This document shows positions 17,781-26,377 of a stretch of 37,349 nt of DNA, in pieces. Source of the stretch: Myxococcales bacterium. Its GTDB lineage: Bacteria; Myxococcota_A; UBA9042. The stretch spans positions 1 to 37,349 of the forward strand of contig JAGSHB010000043.1 of NCBI GenBank assembly GCA_023954815.1. The letters are read 5' to 3'. A model generated the notes under the pieces. It was not told where the DNA came from. It searched no databases and worked only from the letters and a program-made list of their open reading frames with translations. Position 1 is the stretch's first letter. Each line of letters opens with the position of its first letter. The translations under genes were made by a program, and so were the position numbers.

Positions 17781-19163
17781 TCATTTGCTCAGTAGCAGCG
17801 CCCGATAGCGCTTCTTCTTCACCCGACCACGGCCCATGTAGCGCAACGCTGCCTCGGCATGCTCTCGTGTGATGGCCACCGCGCAGACGTCTTGCTGCAG
17901 ATCGATCTTCCCCAACGCATCACCCGGCAGACCGCCGTCTTTGACCAACGCGCCGACAATATCGCCGGGCCGCAGCTTGTCCTTGCGCCCACCCAAGATC
18001 AGCAGCGTCTGGTTGGGCGGCGTCATGAAGCCCAGGCCACTGCCTCCCGTCGGCGCAGGGCCTGGATCGATGCGTTGACCCATAAACGACTGCACCGCAG
18101 CCAGCCGCTCGTGCTGTTTCTGCCCCGAGACGATGGTCAGCGCCACGCCCGCCTCACCAGCACGGCCTGTCCGCCCAATACGGTGCACATGGCTCTCGGG
18201 ATCGGGCGAGACCTCGTAGTTGACGACCATGGGCATGCCGGCGATGTCCAACCCACGCGCCGCGACATTGGTCGCCACCAGCACGCTCGCGCTGCCATTG
18301 GAAAACTGCACCAGCACATCGTCCCGCTGCCGTTGATCGAGCTTGCCGTGCAGCGCCAGCGCCGTCGCACCACGCCCCGACAGAAAGTCCGCCACCTTGT
18401 CGCAATCTTTGCGCTGTTCACAAAAAACCAGCGCACGCTCCGGCCGAAAGTGCGCGAGCAGCGACGCCAACAGCTGGTTCTGACCGCCGCGCTCGCAGGT
18501 GTAGACGTACTGCTGCAGCTTGTCCGGGCTGACCTGCGCCGCCACCATGACGATGGCTGGGTTGCGCTGTAGCTGCCGGCTCAGGTCTTTGATTTCCACC
18601 GGAAAGGTCGCCGAAAACAGCAACGTCTGCCGCTGTTTGGGGCAGTAGCGCACCGCCGCTTTGACCTCGTCCACAAAACCCATGTCGAGCATGCGGTCGG
18701 CTTCGTCGAGTACCAGGACGCGCACTTCGTCGACATCGAGGGCACCGTCCGTCAGGTGCTTGCCCACCCGCCCCGGCGTACCGACGACGATGTGGCAACC
18801 GTGCGCCAACAGCTTGCGCTGCTCGTGGTTCGACTTACCGCCACACAACGTCACGATGCGCGTATTGGACAGCCGTTGGGCCAGCCGCCGCAGCTCGCCC
18901 GTCACCTGCTCAGCCAGCTCACGGGTCGGACACAGCACCAGGGCCTGCACGGCCGCCAGCTCCGTCTCAATCGCTTCGAGCACACCCAGGCCAAACGCCG
19001 CCGTCTTGCCGCTACCGGTCTTGGCCTGAGCGATAACGTCGCGGCCATCGAGTACCAACGGCAGGGCCTTTTGCTGCACCTGCGTCATCTCGGTAAAGCC
19101 CATTTGGGCTACCGCCTGCAGCAGTTCGGGGGAGAGAGCGAGTTCGGAAAAGGTCGTATTCAT
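17781..19163 (-). CDS. dbpA: ATP-dependent RNA helicase DbpA (DEAD box)
   Basis: 460 residues, near the 457 of E. coli DbpA. The ATG at 19163 is chosen because MNTTFSELALSPELLQAVAQ is the canonical Q-motif start; in-frame starts upstream add 57 non-conserved residues. All helicase motifs are intact: AKTGSGKT, PTRELAEQV, TPGR, VLDEADRMLDMGF, SATF, VFCEQRKDC, ATNVAARGLDI and HRIGRTGRAG. The last 75 residues form the DbpA RNA-binding domain (LLILGGRKDKLRPGDIVGAL ... KKKRYRALLL), which recognises hairpin 92 of 23S rRNA during 50S assembly. It is transcribed divergently from the E2-like gene across an 82-bp gap that must hold both promoters. Confidence 0.95.
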   Translation of the reverse strand: MNTTFSELALSPELLQAVAQMGFTEMTQVQQKALPLVLDGRDVIAQAKTGSGKTAAFGLGVLEAIETELAAVQALVLCPTRELAEQVTGELRRLAQRLSNTRIVTLCGGKSNHEQRKLLAHGCHIVVGTPGRVGKHLTDGALDVDEVRVLVLDEADRMLDMGFVDEVKAAVRYCPKQRQTLLFSATFPVEIKDLSRQLQRNPAIVMVAAQVSPDKLQQYVYTCERGGQNQLLASLLAHFRPERALVFCEQRKDCDKVADFLSGRGATALALHGKLDQRQRDDVLVQFSNGSASVLVATNVAARGLDIAGMPMVVNYEVSPDPESHVHRIGRTGRAGEAGVALTIVSGQKQHERLAAVQSFMGQRIDPGPAPTGGSGLGFMTPPNQTLLILGGRKDKLRPGDIVGALVKDGGLPGDALGKIDLQQDVCAVAITREHAEAALRYMGRGRVKKKRYRALLLSK

Positions 19164-19245
19164 GCTGTCGGGATAAACCACGGGGCGGGGGTTGTCGATG
19201 TGCGCCATCGCTGGTCTTCTACGGTCCCGCAAGGAAGGAGGCCCT

Positions 19246-20118
19246 ATGCCCCTGTTTAGTCGCCCTGATGGCGTGCCCGTCAAACGGCCGCCCACGCTGC
19301 GCCGGTTCATGCCGTACCTGATGCCAGGTCGCAATGAGGCCGTGGTCTATCTCGATCAGACCATCGAGCTCGACCACACGCTGGCGTGGCTCAAAGCCCA
19401 CAATCTCGGAGAAAAAGCGGAGAAGCTGCGGCTGTACGATCTGATCTTGGCTGCGCTGGTGCGGATCTTGACCGAGCGTCCGCATCTCAATCGCTTCATC
19501 GTTGGTAAGCGCCTGTACAAACGCACGGACATCGCCCTGTCCTTCGCGGTGAAAAAGCAGTTCACCGACGCCGCCAAGCTCACCACCGTCAAGCTGCGCG
19601 TCGCCCCCAAGACGGGGCTCATCGATGTGACGCGGGCCGTTCGTGCGGCCGTCCACACGGGCAAAGACGAAGAAGACACGACCTCCGAAAAGGAGATGAA
19701 CGTCGTCACCGCCCTCCCTGGGCCCTTGCTCGCGTTCGTCATGTGGGCGCAGAGAATCTTGGATGGGTTCAACCTGTTGCCGTCGCCGATGATCGAAAAC
19801 GACCCGCTCTACGCCAGCATGTTCATCGCCAATCTGGGCAGCGTGGGTATCGACGCGCCCTATCACCACCTCTTCGAGTACGGGACCGTTCCCATGTTCG
19901 TGACCATCGGCAAGATCAAAAAGGCGCCGGTGGTGCGCACCCATGACGACGGATCCTGCGAGGTCGTGCCCGCCACGGTCGTGCAGATGCGCTACTCCTA
20001 TGACGAACGCATCGCAGACGGATTTTACTGCTCCGTCGCCCTCGAACGGCTTAAATCACTGCTCGAAGATCCGGAACTGCTCATGGCGCCGTACGCCGAT
20101 GAGCCCGTCGTTCTCTAA
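19246..20118 (+). CDS. 2-oxoacid dehydrogenase E2 / CAT-superfamily acyltransferase-like protein with altered active site
   Basis: 290 residues, starting at an ATG preceded by AGGAAGGAGG, a very strong ribosome-binding site. It covers only the catalytic domain of dihydrolipoyl acyltransferases: no lipoyl or E1/E3-binding domains are present. Matching segments are LRLYDLILAALVRILTERPH, LNRFIVGKRLYKRTDIALSF, MFIANLGSVGIDAPYHHL (like SNLG) and SYDERIADGFYCSVALERL near the C-terminus. In active E2 enzymes this last motif is DHRxxDG with catalytic His; here the His position is Glu, while the Asp and Gly are kept. The protein may be a non-catalytic paralogue or use another chemistry. It lies 15 bases before the FAD oxidoreductase gene, so the two are probably one operon. 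Confidence 0.85.
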   Translation: MPLFSRPDGVPVKRPPTLRRFMPYLMPGRNEAVVYLDQTIELDHTLAWLKAHNLGEKAEKLRLYDLILAALVRILTERPHLNRFIVGKRLYKRTDIALSFAVKKQFTDAAKLTTVKLRVAPKTGLIDVTRAVRAAVHTGKDEEDTTSEKEMNVVTALPGPLLAFVMWAQRILDGFNLLPSPMIENDPLYASMFIANLGSVGIDAPYHHLFEYGTVPMFVTIGKIKKAPVVRTHDDGSCEVVPATVVQMRYSYDERIADGFYCSVALERLKSLLEDPELLMAPYADEPVVL

Positions 20119-20133
20119 CGCTAGGACCTGTCC

Positions 20134-21750
20134 ATGACCACCAAGAAATCACGTCGCAAGCTGCCGTGGAGCAGGCGTGTCCCTGAGGGCGTACGCTACG
20201 ACACCATCGTCATCGGCTCGGGGATGGGCGGCATGACCACCGCCGCGCTGCTCGCCAAACAGGGCAAGAAGGTCCTGGTGCTGGAGCAGCACTACATGCC
20301 CGGCGGCTTCACCCACACCTTCAAGCGCAAGGGCTATCTGTGGGATGTGGGTGTGCACGCCGTCGGCGAGGTGACCGAGCGTAGTCAGCCCGGTCGTATC
20401 TTGGCGGATTTGACCGATGGCAAGCTCAAGTGGGCGTCGCTCGGCACTAACTACGATGAGTTCGAGTTCCCAGACGGCGTGAAGATCGATTTTCCGGACA
20501 ATCGCAAGGCGTTTCGGGCGAACCTGGTCGCCGCGTTCCCGGAGGAGGAGGCCGCGATTGACGCCTACCTCGACCTCATCACCCACACCTGTCGGCAGAT
20601 GCAGGGCTACTACATGCGGCGCGCGCTTCCGCGGAAGTTCGACTTTGTCGCCGGCTTCCTCAAAGGCGGAGACAAGGAGGTCGATTTTAGCCGTACGACC
20701 TTGGATGTCATCACCGAGTTGACGTCCAATCCGCGCTTACAGTCCGTATTTGCGGCACAATGGGGCTATTACGGCTCGATTCCCAAGCGCTCGTCGTGGG
20801 TGATGCAGGCCCAGGTGGTCAAGCACTTCTGGCATGGCGGTTACTACCCGGTCGATGGCTCGGGCGCCATCGCCGAGCACCTGCTACAGACCGTCGCGGA
20901 TGCCGGTGGCTGGACCCAGACCATGGCCGATGTCGAGGAGATTTTGCTCAGCGGCAACAAGGCCGTTGGTGTCCGGTTGACCGATGGCACAGAGGTGCGC
21001 GCCAAGCAGATCATCAGCGCGGCTGGCGTGCAGTCGACCATTCGGCGGCTGCTGCCCGAAGCGGTGCGTTCTCAGCACTGGGCGAAAGAGGTCACCGACC
21101 TGCGGCCCGCATCGGCTCACGTCTGCCTGTACATCGGCTTCAAGGGCGACATCACCACCGCCGGTGCGAGCTCGGCGAATAAGTGGTTCTACGACACGTG
21201 GAGCCTCGATTTTGAGTCGTGGGATGTGTCCGACCGAGACAACCTGAAGACGGCCGACATCTTGTACTGCAGCTTTCCGTCCCTCAAAGACCCGCATCAC
21301 GACCCCGGTGAAGAGGTGCGTCATACCGGCGAGGTAGTGACGTTCGTGCCGTGGGAAACCTTTGCGCCGTGGCTGGGCAGCACGTGGCGCAAGCGCGGTG
21401 AGGACTATGAAGATCTGAAGGAGAAGATGCAGGCGGTGCTGCTCGAGCAGTTCTTGAGCCGGATGCCTGGGCTGCGAGACATGGTCGACTACGTGGAGCT
21501 GTCTACGCCGCTGTCGACGGATGAGTTTTGTCGGCCGATGCGCGGGTCGATCTACGGGATTGAGCCGACCCCGGAGCGGTTTGCGGTGGATGCGCTGCGG
21601 CCGGCTAGTCCGATTAAGAATCTGTATTTTTCGGGTAGTGAAGTGACGAGTGTTGGGGTGATTGGGGCGATGATGGGTGGGGTTTTGGCGGCTGTGGCCG
21701 CCGAGCCACTTTCTACGATGAAGTATTTGCGCGGGTTGCGGCGTTCCTAG
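20134..21750 (+). CDS. FAD-dependent oxidoreductase, retinol saturase / carotenoid isomerase (phytoene desaturase-like) family
   Basis: 538 residues. The N-terminal Rossmann motif is IVIGSGMGGMTTAALLAKQG followed by KKVLVLEQHYMPGGFTHTF, characteristic of the RetSat/CrtISO/phytoene desaturase superfamily; KGYLWDVGVHAVGE continues the family pattern. The C-terminal FAD segment reads NLYFSGSEVTSVGVIGAMMGG. The length fits bacterial RetSat-like proteins. These enzymes reduce, isomerise or desaturate polyene or related lipid double bonds, often membrane-associated. The particular substrate is not determinable; no carotenoid genes are nearby. It is second of a two-gene unit with the E2-like protein 15 bases upstream. 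GC-poor codons become common near its 3' end, and a T-rich run follows the stop (21763-21785). Confidence 0.88.
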   Translation: MTTKKSRRKLPWSRRVPEGVRYDTIVIGSGMGGMTTAALLAKQGKKVLVLEQHYMPGGFTHTFKRKGYLWDVGVHAVGEVTERSQPGRILADLTDGKLKWASLGTNYDEFEFPDGVKIDFPDNRKAFRANLVAAFPEEEAAIDAYLDLITHTCRQMQGYYMRRALPRKFDFVAGFLKGGDKEVDFSRTTLDVITELTSNPRLQSVFAAQWGYYGSIPKRSSWVMQAQVVKHFWHGGYYPVDGSGAIAEHLLQTVADAGGWTQTMADVEEILLSGNKAVGVRLTDGTEVRAKQIISAAGVQSTIRRLLPEAVRSQHWAKEVTDLRPASAHVCLYIGFKGDITTAGASSANKWFYDTWSLDFESWDVSDRDNLKTADILYCSFPSLKDPHHDPGEEVRHTGEVVTFVPWETFAPWLGSTWRKRGEDYEDLKEKMQAVLLEQFLSRMPGLRDMVDYVELSTPLSTDEFCRPMRGSIYGIEPTPERFAVDALRPASPIKNLYFSGSEVTSVGVIGAMMGGVLAAVAAEPLSTMKYLRGLRRS

Positions 21751-22854
21751 CGCGGGTCTCTGTTGTTTTTTGTTTTCTTCTTTCAAGCGCTCTCCCAACT
21801 TGTCGGCTCAGGACTCGTTTTGTTTCGAGCTGCCTCATTGGCGAGGCGTTTGCTCGGCGTCGGCGCTGCGGCGACGACGATGACCCAAGATGCCTTGTCA
21901 GGGGGCAGGTGTTGTCGGGGTCTCACCCATATGCCCACCCCGCCTGAAAACGGCTCTAGCGGGCTTCCAGGGCCATTTGCGGGCATTTTGTCTTGCAGAA
22001 TGGTGTAAATTTGGGCTCGCGCTGTTGACCCTCGGGCCACACGCCAGCTTGCTGTGGTAGATCGGCGATTCGTATCGGCACCTTTGGCGCAATCACGTCG
22101 TGCCTCGCGCAGCCAAGTATGTAGATAGTTGTCACCCGCGGCCCGCCAGCGAGCTTGGCGCCTGGGCAGAGCCCATGCACCGCGGGTGCTCGCTTGACGT
22201 GTTGGCATGGCGCTGTGGCGGGCGCCGCGAGGTCATCGCGCTGATTGAATGTGCCGCAGTCATCGACAAAATCCTGAATCATCTCGAGATATCCACGGAG
22301 CCGCCGATGTTTCATCGGCCAAGGCCGCCACCCGACACATGCTCCCAGTGCCCAGTCGACCCGGCCGAACCGTGGGATGAGCCTGACCCCCGAGTATGAG
22401 GAAGACGAGCGTTGGTCGGTCAGCGCGTAGCCGGCAGCCCTCGCTGACCTGCTATGGGAAAACAAGGCCAAAGCCCAACGACGCTCAGACCTCAGCGGGC
22501 GTGCGGCCATTCGCACGACAGCACCCAAACGCCTCCATCGGCACGACAGGGCTCGGTTCAGAGAAAGTCCGTGGATGGAGGTCAACGCAACATGGTGGTT
22601 GCGCTGGGCAACACTGCGGCCGGCGCAGCGCACGCAGGTGTGAAGTGGGCGGCAGCTTCAACTACGGGAACTCCATCTCTTCAGCCAGACACCCTCACGC
22701 AGTAGTTGGACACCGAGCCCATTGCCGGAGGGACGCCAGCGACCAGGGATGATGTGTGCCTGGACTATTTGTATTTCGCAAAGGTGACAAAAGGTTACGG
22801 CCGTTCTTCGTCGTTCATCATCAGGGTGCGGTGTTCATCAGGGTGCGGTGTTCA
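21751..22854. other. Gene-poor region with transposase remnant
   Basis: No intact gene is supported in this 1.1-kb stretch. It begins with a T-rich run (21763-21785), possibly the transcription end of the oxidoreductase operon, though I find no clear hairpin. The only recognisable coding trace is the decayed IS91-type transposase C-terminus described separately. A long - strand frame (21956-22633) mirrors it and has shadow-like Arg/Cys-rich composition. The 17-bp tandem repeat begins at 22818. Confidence 0.6.
22100..22399 (+). pseudogene. Remnant of the C-terminal end of an IS91-family transposase
   Basis: In this frame, from about 22150 on, the translation WAEPMHRGCSLDVLAW, RCGGRREVIALIECAAVIDK and ILNHLEI follows the conserved C-terminal end of IS91-type (Y2) transposases: W-A-x-L-x-R-x-F-x-x-D-V-L-x-C-P-x-C-G-G-R-M-R-x-I-A-x-I, then VI-x-x-IL-x-HL. 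The first two ribbon cysteines (CPRC) are lost: the fragment has W-R-C in their place. The rest of the transposase, including the catalytic tyrosines, is absent. The fragment ends at a TGA after a Pro-rich tail. It marks a past insertion in the gap between the oxidoreductase and stressosome genes. Confidence 0.6.
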
Positions 22855-22877
22855 TCAGGGTGCGGTGTTCATCAGGG
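22818..22877. repeat. 17-bp tandem repeat, 3.5 copies, across the 3' end of the Cache-HAMP-STAS gene
   Basis: Three exact copies of TCATCAGGGTGCGGTGT start at 22818, 22835 and 22852, and nine bases of a fourth begin at 22869. The stop codon of the - strand gene (22855-22857) lies inside the third copy. Because 17 is not a multiple of three, each added copy shifts frame. Confidence 0.95.
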
Positions 22878-24687
22878 AGATACCCTGCTCAAGGGTGCGC
22901 AAGGTGACGAGGTCGCGAAATGGTGTATCGAGGTCTGCGAGTGTGGCTGCAACTTGCGGACGCATGCCAGTCAAGATGACGCGGGCCCCGATCAGATCAG
23001 CTCCCTTCGCCAGTTGCGCCAGGAGATGGGCATCGGCGGCCTCGAGCGTGGGTACGCCGGTGATGTCGATGATGGCGAAATCTGCCTGGGAGTCGTGCAA
23101 ACTACGTAGCAAATCAGTCCGCAGTTGAGCGAGTCGCCCGGCATCGAGGACCCCGACCAACGGCAGCACCAGGGCCCGATCTCCGAGCGGAATAATCGGG
23201 ATCCGAAGCGCCTCAATTGCGGCCTCTTGTCGTCTCACCAACTCTCGGATCGACACTCTCATGTGCTCAAACTCACGTGAGAGATCGCCAATTTCATCTT
23301 CACGTGAGGTCTCCACGGGTTGGTCGAGCTCCCCGCGGGACAGCGCCGCCGCCTTGCTCGCGAGTTCTTGCACTGGCCGAACGATGGTGCGTGACATCCA
23401 GACAGCGGCCAGCATGATGATCCCAATTGCGAGTAGCACCAGCAGCAACAGAAGATTCCTCAGTCGAGCCGCTGGCGCGAGCGCCTCACTGCGGTCGATC
23501 TCGGTAACCACTCGCCAAGACGTTCCCCCGATCGCGACCGTCCGCCACGTCGCCAGAACCTCACGGCCACGTGCACTCACGGTCGCGCCCCGTCCGCGGC
23601 CACTTGCGGCCGTCATCTGCCTTACGGTGTCGTCGAGTTGAAGGATGCCCACCGCGGTCTTCTGCCGTTCGATTTGCGCGACCGCCTTGCCACTGACGCC
23701 GTGACTCCGCAGCTGAGCAATGAATGCATCGCGATCCGTCAACAGGAATCGACTCTCACTGCGGAAGCGATGATCAGGCCCAATGGCGAACGTCTCACCG
23801 GACGCTCCCAGACCGACATCCGCCCAGCGACGTCCATTTGTCATCAGGTCGCTGATCCGACGAATTGGCGTTTGCACCGCTACGACACCGATCAGCTTGC
23901 CACGCCGACGAATCGGTGCGGCAATGAACGACGCCGCTGCACCATAAGACGCGCCGTAGGGAGCGAAGTCTTCGAAAATCATCTCCCGGTGACCAACCTC
24001 TGCCACCGCCGCACGGAAGACGGCTGCCAACCCCGAGTTACGCCAGGGGCCCGTCGTCAGGGATGTGCCAAAATCGACTTCCTTTGAGACTGAGTATACC
24101 ACCCGGCCGTCTGGCGCGATGAGGAATAGGTCGTAGTAGCCAAACTGACTTTGAACGAGGCGCAACGATGGATGGAATCGTTCATGGGCGATGTCATAGG
24201 TATCTCCCGTTCCGCTGCTGTCCAACATCGCCTTGCGACCCGTCGGGAGAGGGTTTCGCCGAATCCATTGGTCCTGCATGCGCTGAGCAATCGGGTCTGT
24301 GGGCCAATAGGCGTTCATCGCGGGGGCTGCAGTCCCGAGTTCCTCGAAATGCGGTAGAAACTCTGACGCATAGTGCGCCTTTAGAGGGGCGAGGTCAGGC
24401 GTTGAGCCACTGGCGAGGGACGCCACCGCAGGTGTGAAAGCGCCCATGGCAGAGACCACAGAAGGATCAGCGGCCAAGGTGACGAGGTGGTCGTCGATGG
24501 TCTGAAAATACGCGCCCAGCTGCGCCGCTTTCAGCTCGGCGACGGCGCCTAAATGCTCGTAGGACTGCAGGGTAAGCTCGTCGTTAGCACTGTAATAGGC
24601 AGCTCCGACGACCCCCGCCGATGTCAGCGCGGCGAGGGTGGTGAAGAAGATGACAATGGTCTCTCGCAATCCGATTCTACCGAACAT
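22855..24687 (-). CDS. Membrane sensor of the stressosome: Cache - HAMP - STAS (RsbR-type) protein
   Basis: 610 residues, ATG at 24687 with AGGAG six bases upstream, 16 bases after the RsbU-like gene. A transmembrane helix at about 9-30 and another at about 412-432 bracket a periplasmic double-Cache-like domain of some 380 residues (YYDLFLIAPDGRVVYSVSKE and LIGVVAVQTPIRRISDLM are typical). A HAMP linker follows (RPVQELASKAAALSRGELDQ, DEIGDLSREFEHM), then a C-terminal RsbR-like STAS domain (IPIIPLGDRALVLPLVGVLD, AIIDITGVPTLEAADAHLLA, LTGMRPQVAATL). It should bring an extracytoplasmic signal to the stressosome. The residue aligned with the first RsbR phospho-threonine (VVDT in RsbR) is Ala at about 550. 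There is no kinase or methyl-accepting domain. Confidence 0.88.
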   Translation of the reverse strand: MFGRIGLRETIVIFFTTLAALTSAGVVGAAYYSANDELTLQSYEHLGAVAELKAAQLGAYFQTIDDHLVTLAADPSVVSAMGAFTPAVASLASGSTPDLAPLKAHYASEFLPHFEELGTAAPAMNAYWPTDPIAQRMQDQWIRRNPLPTGRKAMLDSSGTGDTYDIAHERFHPSLRLVQSQFGYYDLFLIAPDGRVVYSVSKEVDFGTSLTTGPWRNSGLAAVFRAAVAEVGHREMIFEDFAPYGASYGAAASFIAAPIRRRGKLIGVVAVQTPIRRISDLMTNGRRWADVGLGASGETFAIGPDHRFRSESRFLLTDRDAFIAQLRSHGVSGKAVAQIERQKTAVGILQLDDTVRQMTAASGRGRGATVSARGREVLATWRTVAIGGTSWRVVTEIDRSEALAPAARLRNLLLLLVLLAIGIIMLAAVWMSRTIVRPVQELASKAAALSRGELDQPVETSREDEIGDLSREFEHMRVSIRELVRRQEAAIEALRIPIIPLGDRALVLPLVGVLDAGRLAQLRTDLLRSLHDSQADFAIIDITGVPTLEAADAHLLAQLAKGADLIGARVILTGMRPQVAATLADLDTPFRDLVTLRTLEQGISLMNTAP

Positions 24688-24703
24688 TGCGGTCTCCTAC
24701 GCC

Positions 24704-26377
24704 CTATGGGGTCTGGGTCTCGACTTCCATGACGATGCGAACTTCGTTCCGCTCGACCACTCTTCGATAGCTGACTTCATTCATCATCTGCCGTACGAGG
24801 TGAATGCCCAACCCACCGACCACTCGCTCCTCAAGTGAGGCTGATGTGTCCGGCGCAGCGATCTCCAGTGGGTTGAATGGCTTGCCGTCATCGGAGATTG
24901 TGCAGACGACGAAGTTGGCCCGGTGGTCGATCCGCAGACCGATGGGATGTGCCTCGCTATCGTCGTAGCCGTACATGATCGAGTTACTGAGTAGTTCATC
25001 AAGCACCATGAACAACCGGCCTTGCGACCTCTTCACGACCTGACGTTCGCTCAAGAAAGTGGCGACGAGTGTGCGAATCCGCCCGATTTCAGAGAGATCG
25101 TTTTGGAGTTCGACCGACAACGTCGCCGACTGCGCCAAGCTCGCTCCGGCGTAGCTCAGGCACAATAGGGTGATGTCATCTGCCTGTTCGGCGGCGCCGG
25201 CATAGCGCATGACGTCGTCGATTACGTCGTCGGCCACTGCGCGCACGGCGTGCGACGACAGTCCGCCAAGCAGGGCGACAAGCCGGTCGTCGCCGTAGAG
25301 CGCACGGTCGGTATTCATCGCCTCGGTGACCCCGTCTGTGAACAGAAACAGCACATCGCCCGGCTGCAACGTGAACTCATCCTCGCGATAGGCCAAGCCG
25401 TCCATGGCACCGACGACCGGCCCGTGTCGGCGCTTGAGAACCTCGGTCGACCCATCTGAGCGCAGCACATACGGCGGGTTATGTCCGCCGTTCGTGTAGA
25501 GCATCCGCCCGCTGGGAATATGTAGAATACCCAGCCAGAGTGTCACAAACATGGCGTTTTCATTGCCGTGTTCGAGTTCTTCATTGGCGTGGGTAACGAT
25601 GCTGGCCGGGCTGGGGTCCATCGCCCCGCGTGACTTTAGTAGGGTCTTGGTGACAGCAGCGAACAGCGCGGCCGGCACCCCCTTACCCGACACATCGCCG
25701 ATGACGATGCAGAGGTGATCTTCTGAGACCAGGTAGAAATCGTAGAAGTCGCCCCCGACCTCCCGCGCGGGTTGTAGGGTCGCGAAGATGTCGAACTCCG
25801 AACGCTCCGGAAACGGCGGAAACACCAGCGGCAGGAGGTTGCGCTGAATGTCACGCCCGATGTTGAGCTCGCTCTCCATGCGCTGCTTGTCGGACTTCTC
25901 TCGCCGCAGGCGCTCAAACGAGGCTTCCAACTCTCGGTTGGTCGACGTGAGCTCGGACATGAGCAGCTCGCGCCCTTTCTCCATGATGATCGACTCGCAC
26001 TTGGCCAGCATGGCTGGGCTCGGCGGCGGAATCGACAGCGTGCGAGAGAACGCTCGCACTCCTGGTTGACCGGCGGGAAGATGGCTTGTGCCGTCGGTCA
26101 GGTTGATGATGCGCTGCGCGACGTTCGCAACATTGTCATCATGAAAGTCCAGACAGATTCGCAGCCCGCTCGGGGAGTGCGCCAATCGGACGACAAGCCG
26201 AGGGTCTGGCACGTCGGCTGTAGGCGTCATGTGCCGACCGATCTCCGACGTTGCGGCTGCTAGGCGCGTGGCCGAAATTTCATCGACACCGAGCGCATCC
26301 GCCAGCTTGAGGATCTTCCGTCGCGCCTCGCGGACCGCGCTTCGACCGTGGATTGGCACTGTTCCGAGCGTGTTCAT
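24704..26377 (-). CDS. RsbU-like tri-domain phosphatase: degenerate RsbT-like ATPase - SpoIIE/PP2C - RsbW-like ATPase
   Basis: 557 residues. The ATG at 26377 overlaps the TGA of rsbX (ATGA). Residues 8-110 resemble an RsbT-type HATPase (AVREARRKILKLADALGVDE, TSEIGRHM), but the N-box Asn is His and no clear G1/G2 boxes are seen. Residues 130-185 are a coiled coil (LTSTNRELEASFERLRREKS) leading into the PP2C/SpoIIE domain, which has Asp210 in EVGGDFYDF, Asp228 in IGDVSGKG, Asp348 in FTDGVTEA and ADDITLL, all metal ligands present. Residues 425-550 are an RsbW/SpoIIAB-like kinase domain with Asn465 in LDELLSNSIMYGY, ISDDGKPFNP and GGLGIHLVRQMMN. Expected role: RsbT-activated dephosphorylation of an RsbV-type STAS protein, combined with the opposing kinase in one chain. 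Confidence 0.92.
   Translation of the reverse strand: MNTLGTVPIHGRSAVREARRKILKLADALGVDEISATRLAAATSEIGRHMTPTADVPDPRLVVRLAHSPSGLRICLDFHDDNVANVAQRIINLTDGTSHLPAGQPGVRAFSRTLSIPPPSPAMLAKCESIIMEKGRELLMSELTSTNRELEASFERLRREKSDKQRMESELNIGRDIQRNLLPLVFPPFPERSEFDIFATLQPAREVGGDFYDFYLVSEDHLCIVIGDVSGKGVPAALFAAVTKTLLKSRGAMDPSPASIVTHANEELEHGNENAMFVTLWLGILHIPSGRMLYTNGGHNPPYVLRSDGSTEVLKRRHGPVVGAMDGLAYREDEFTLQPGDVLFLFTDGVTEAMNTDRALYGDDRLVALLGGLSSHAVRAVADDVIDDVMRYAGAAEQADDITLLCLSYAGASLAQSATLSVELQNDLSEIGRIRTLVATFLSERQVVKRSQGRLFMVLDELLSNSIMYGYDDSEAHPIGLRIDHRANFVVCTISDDGKPFNPLEIAAPDTSASLEERVVGGLGIHLVRQMMNEVSYRRVVERNEVRIVMEVETQTP

Noticed and set aside
21956-22633. 225-residue - strand frame in the gene-poor region
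   Set aside because: It lies opposite the transposase remnant and has Arg/Cys-rich shadow composition with no ribosome-binding site or domain.
22818-22877. Possible CRISPR array
   Set aside because: The 17-bp units are directly adjacent with no spacers and overlap a coding end.
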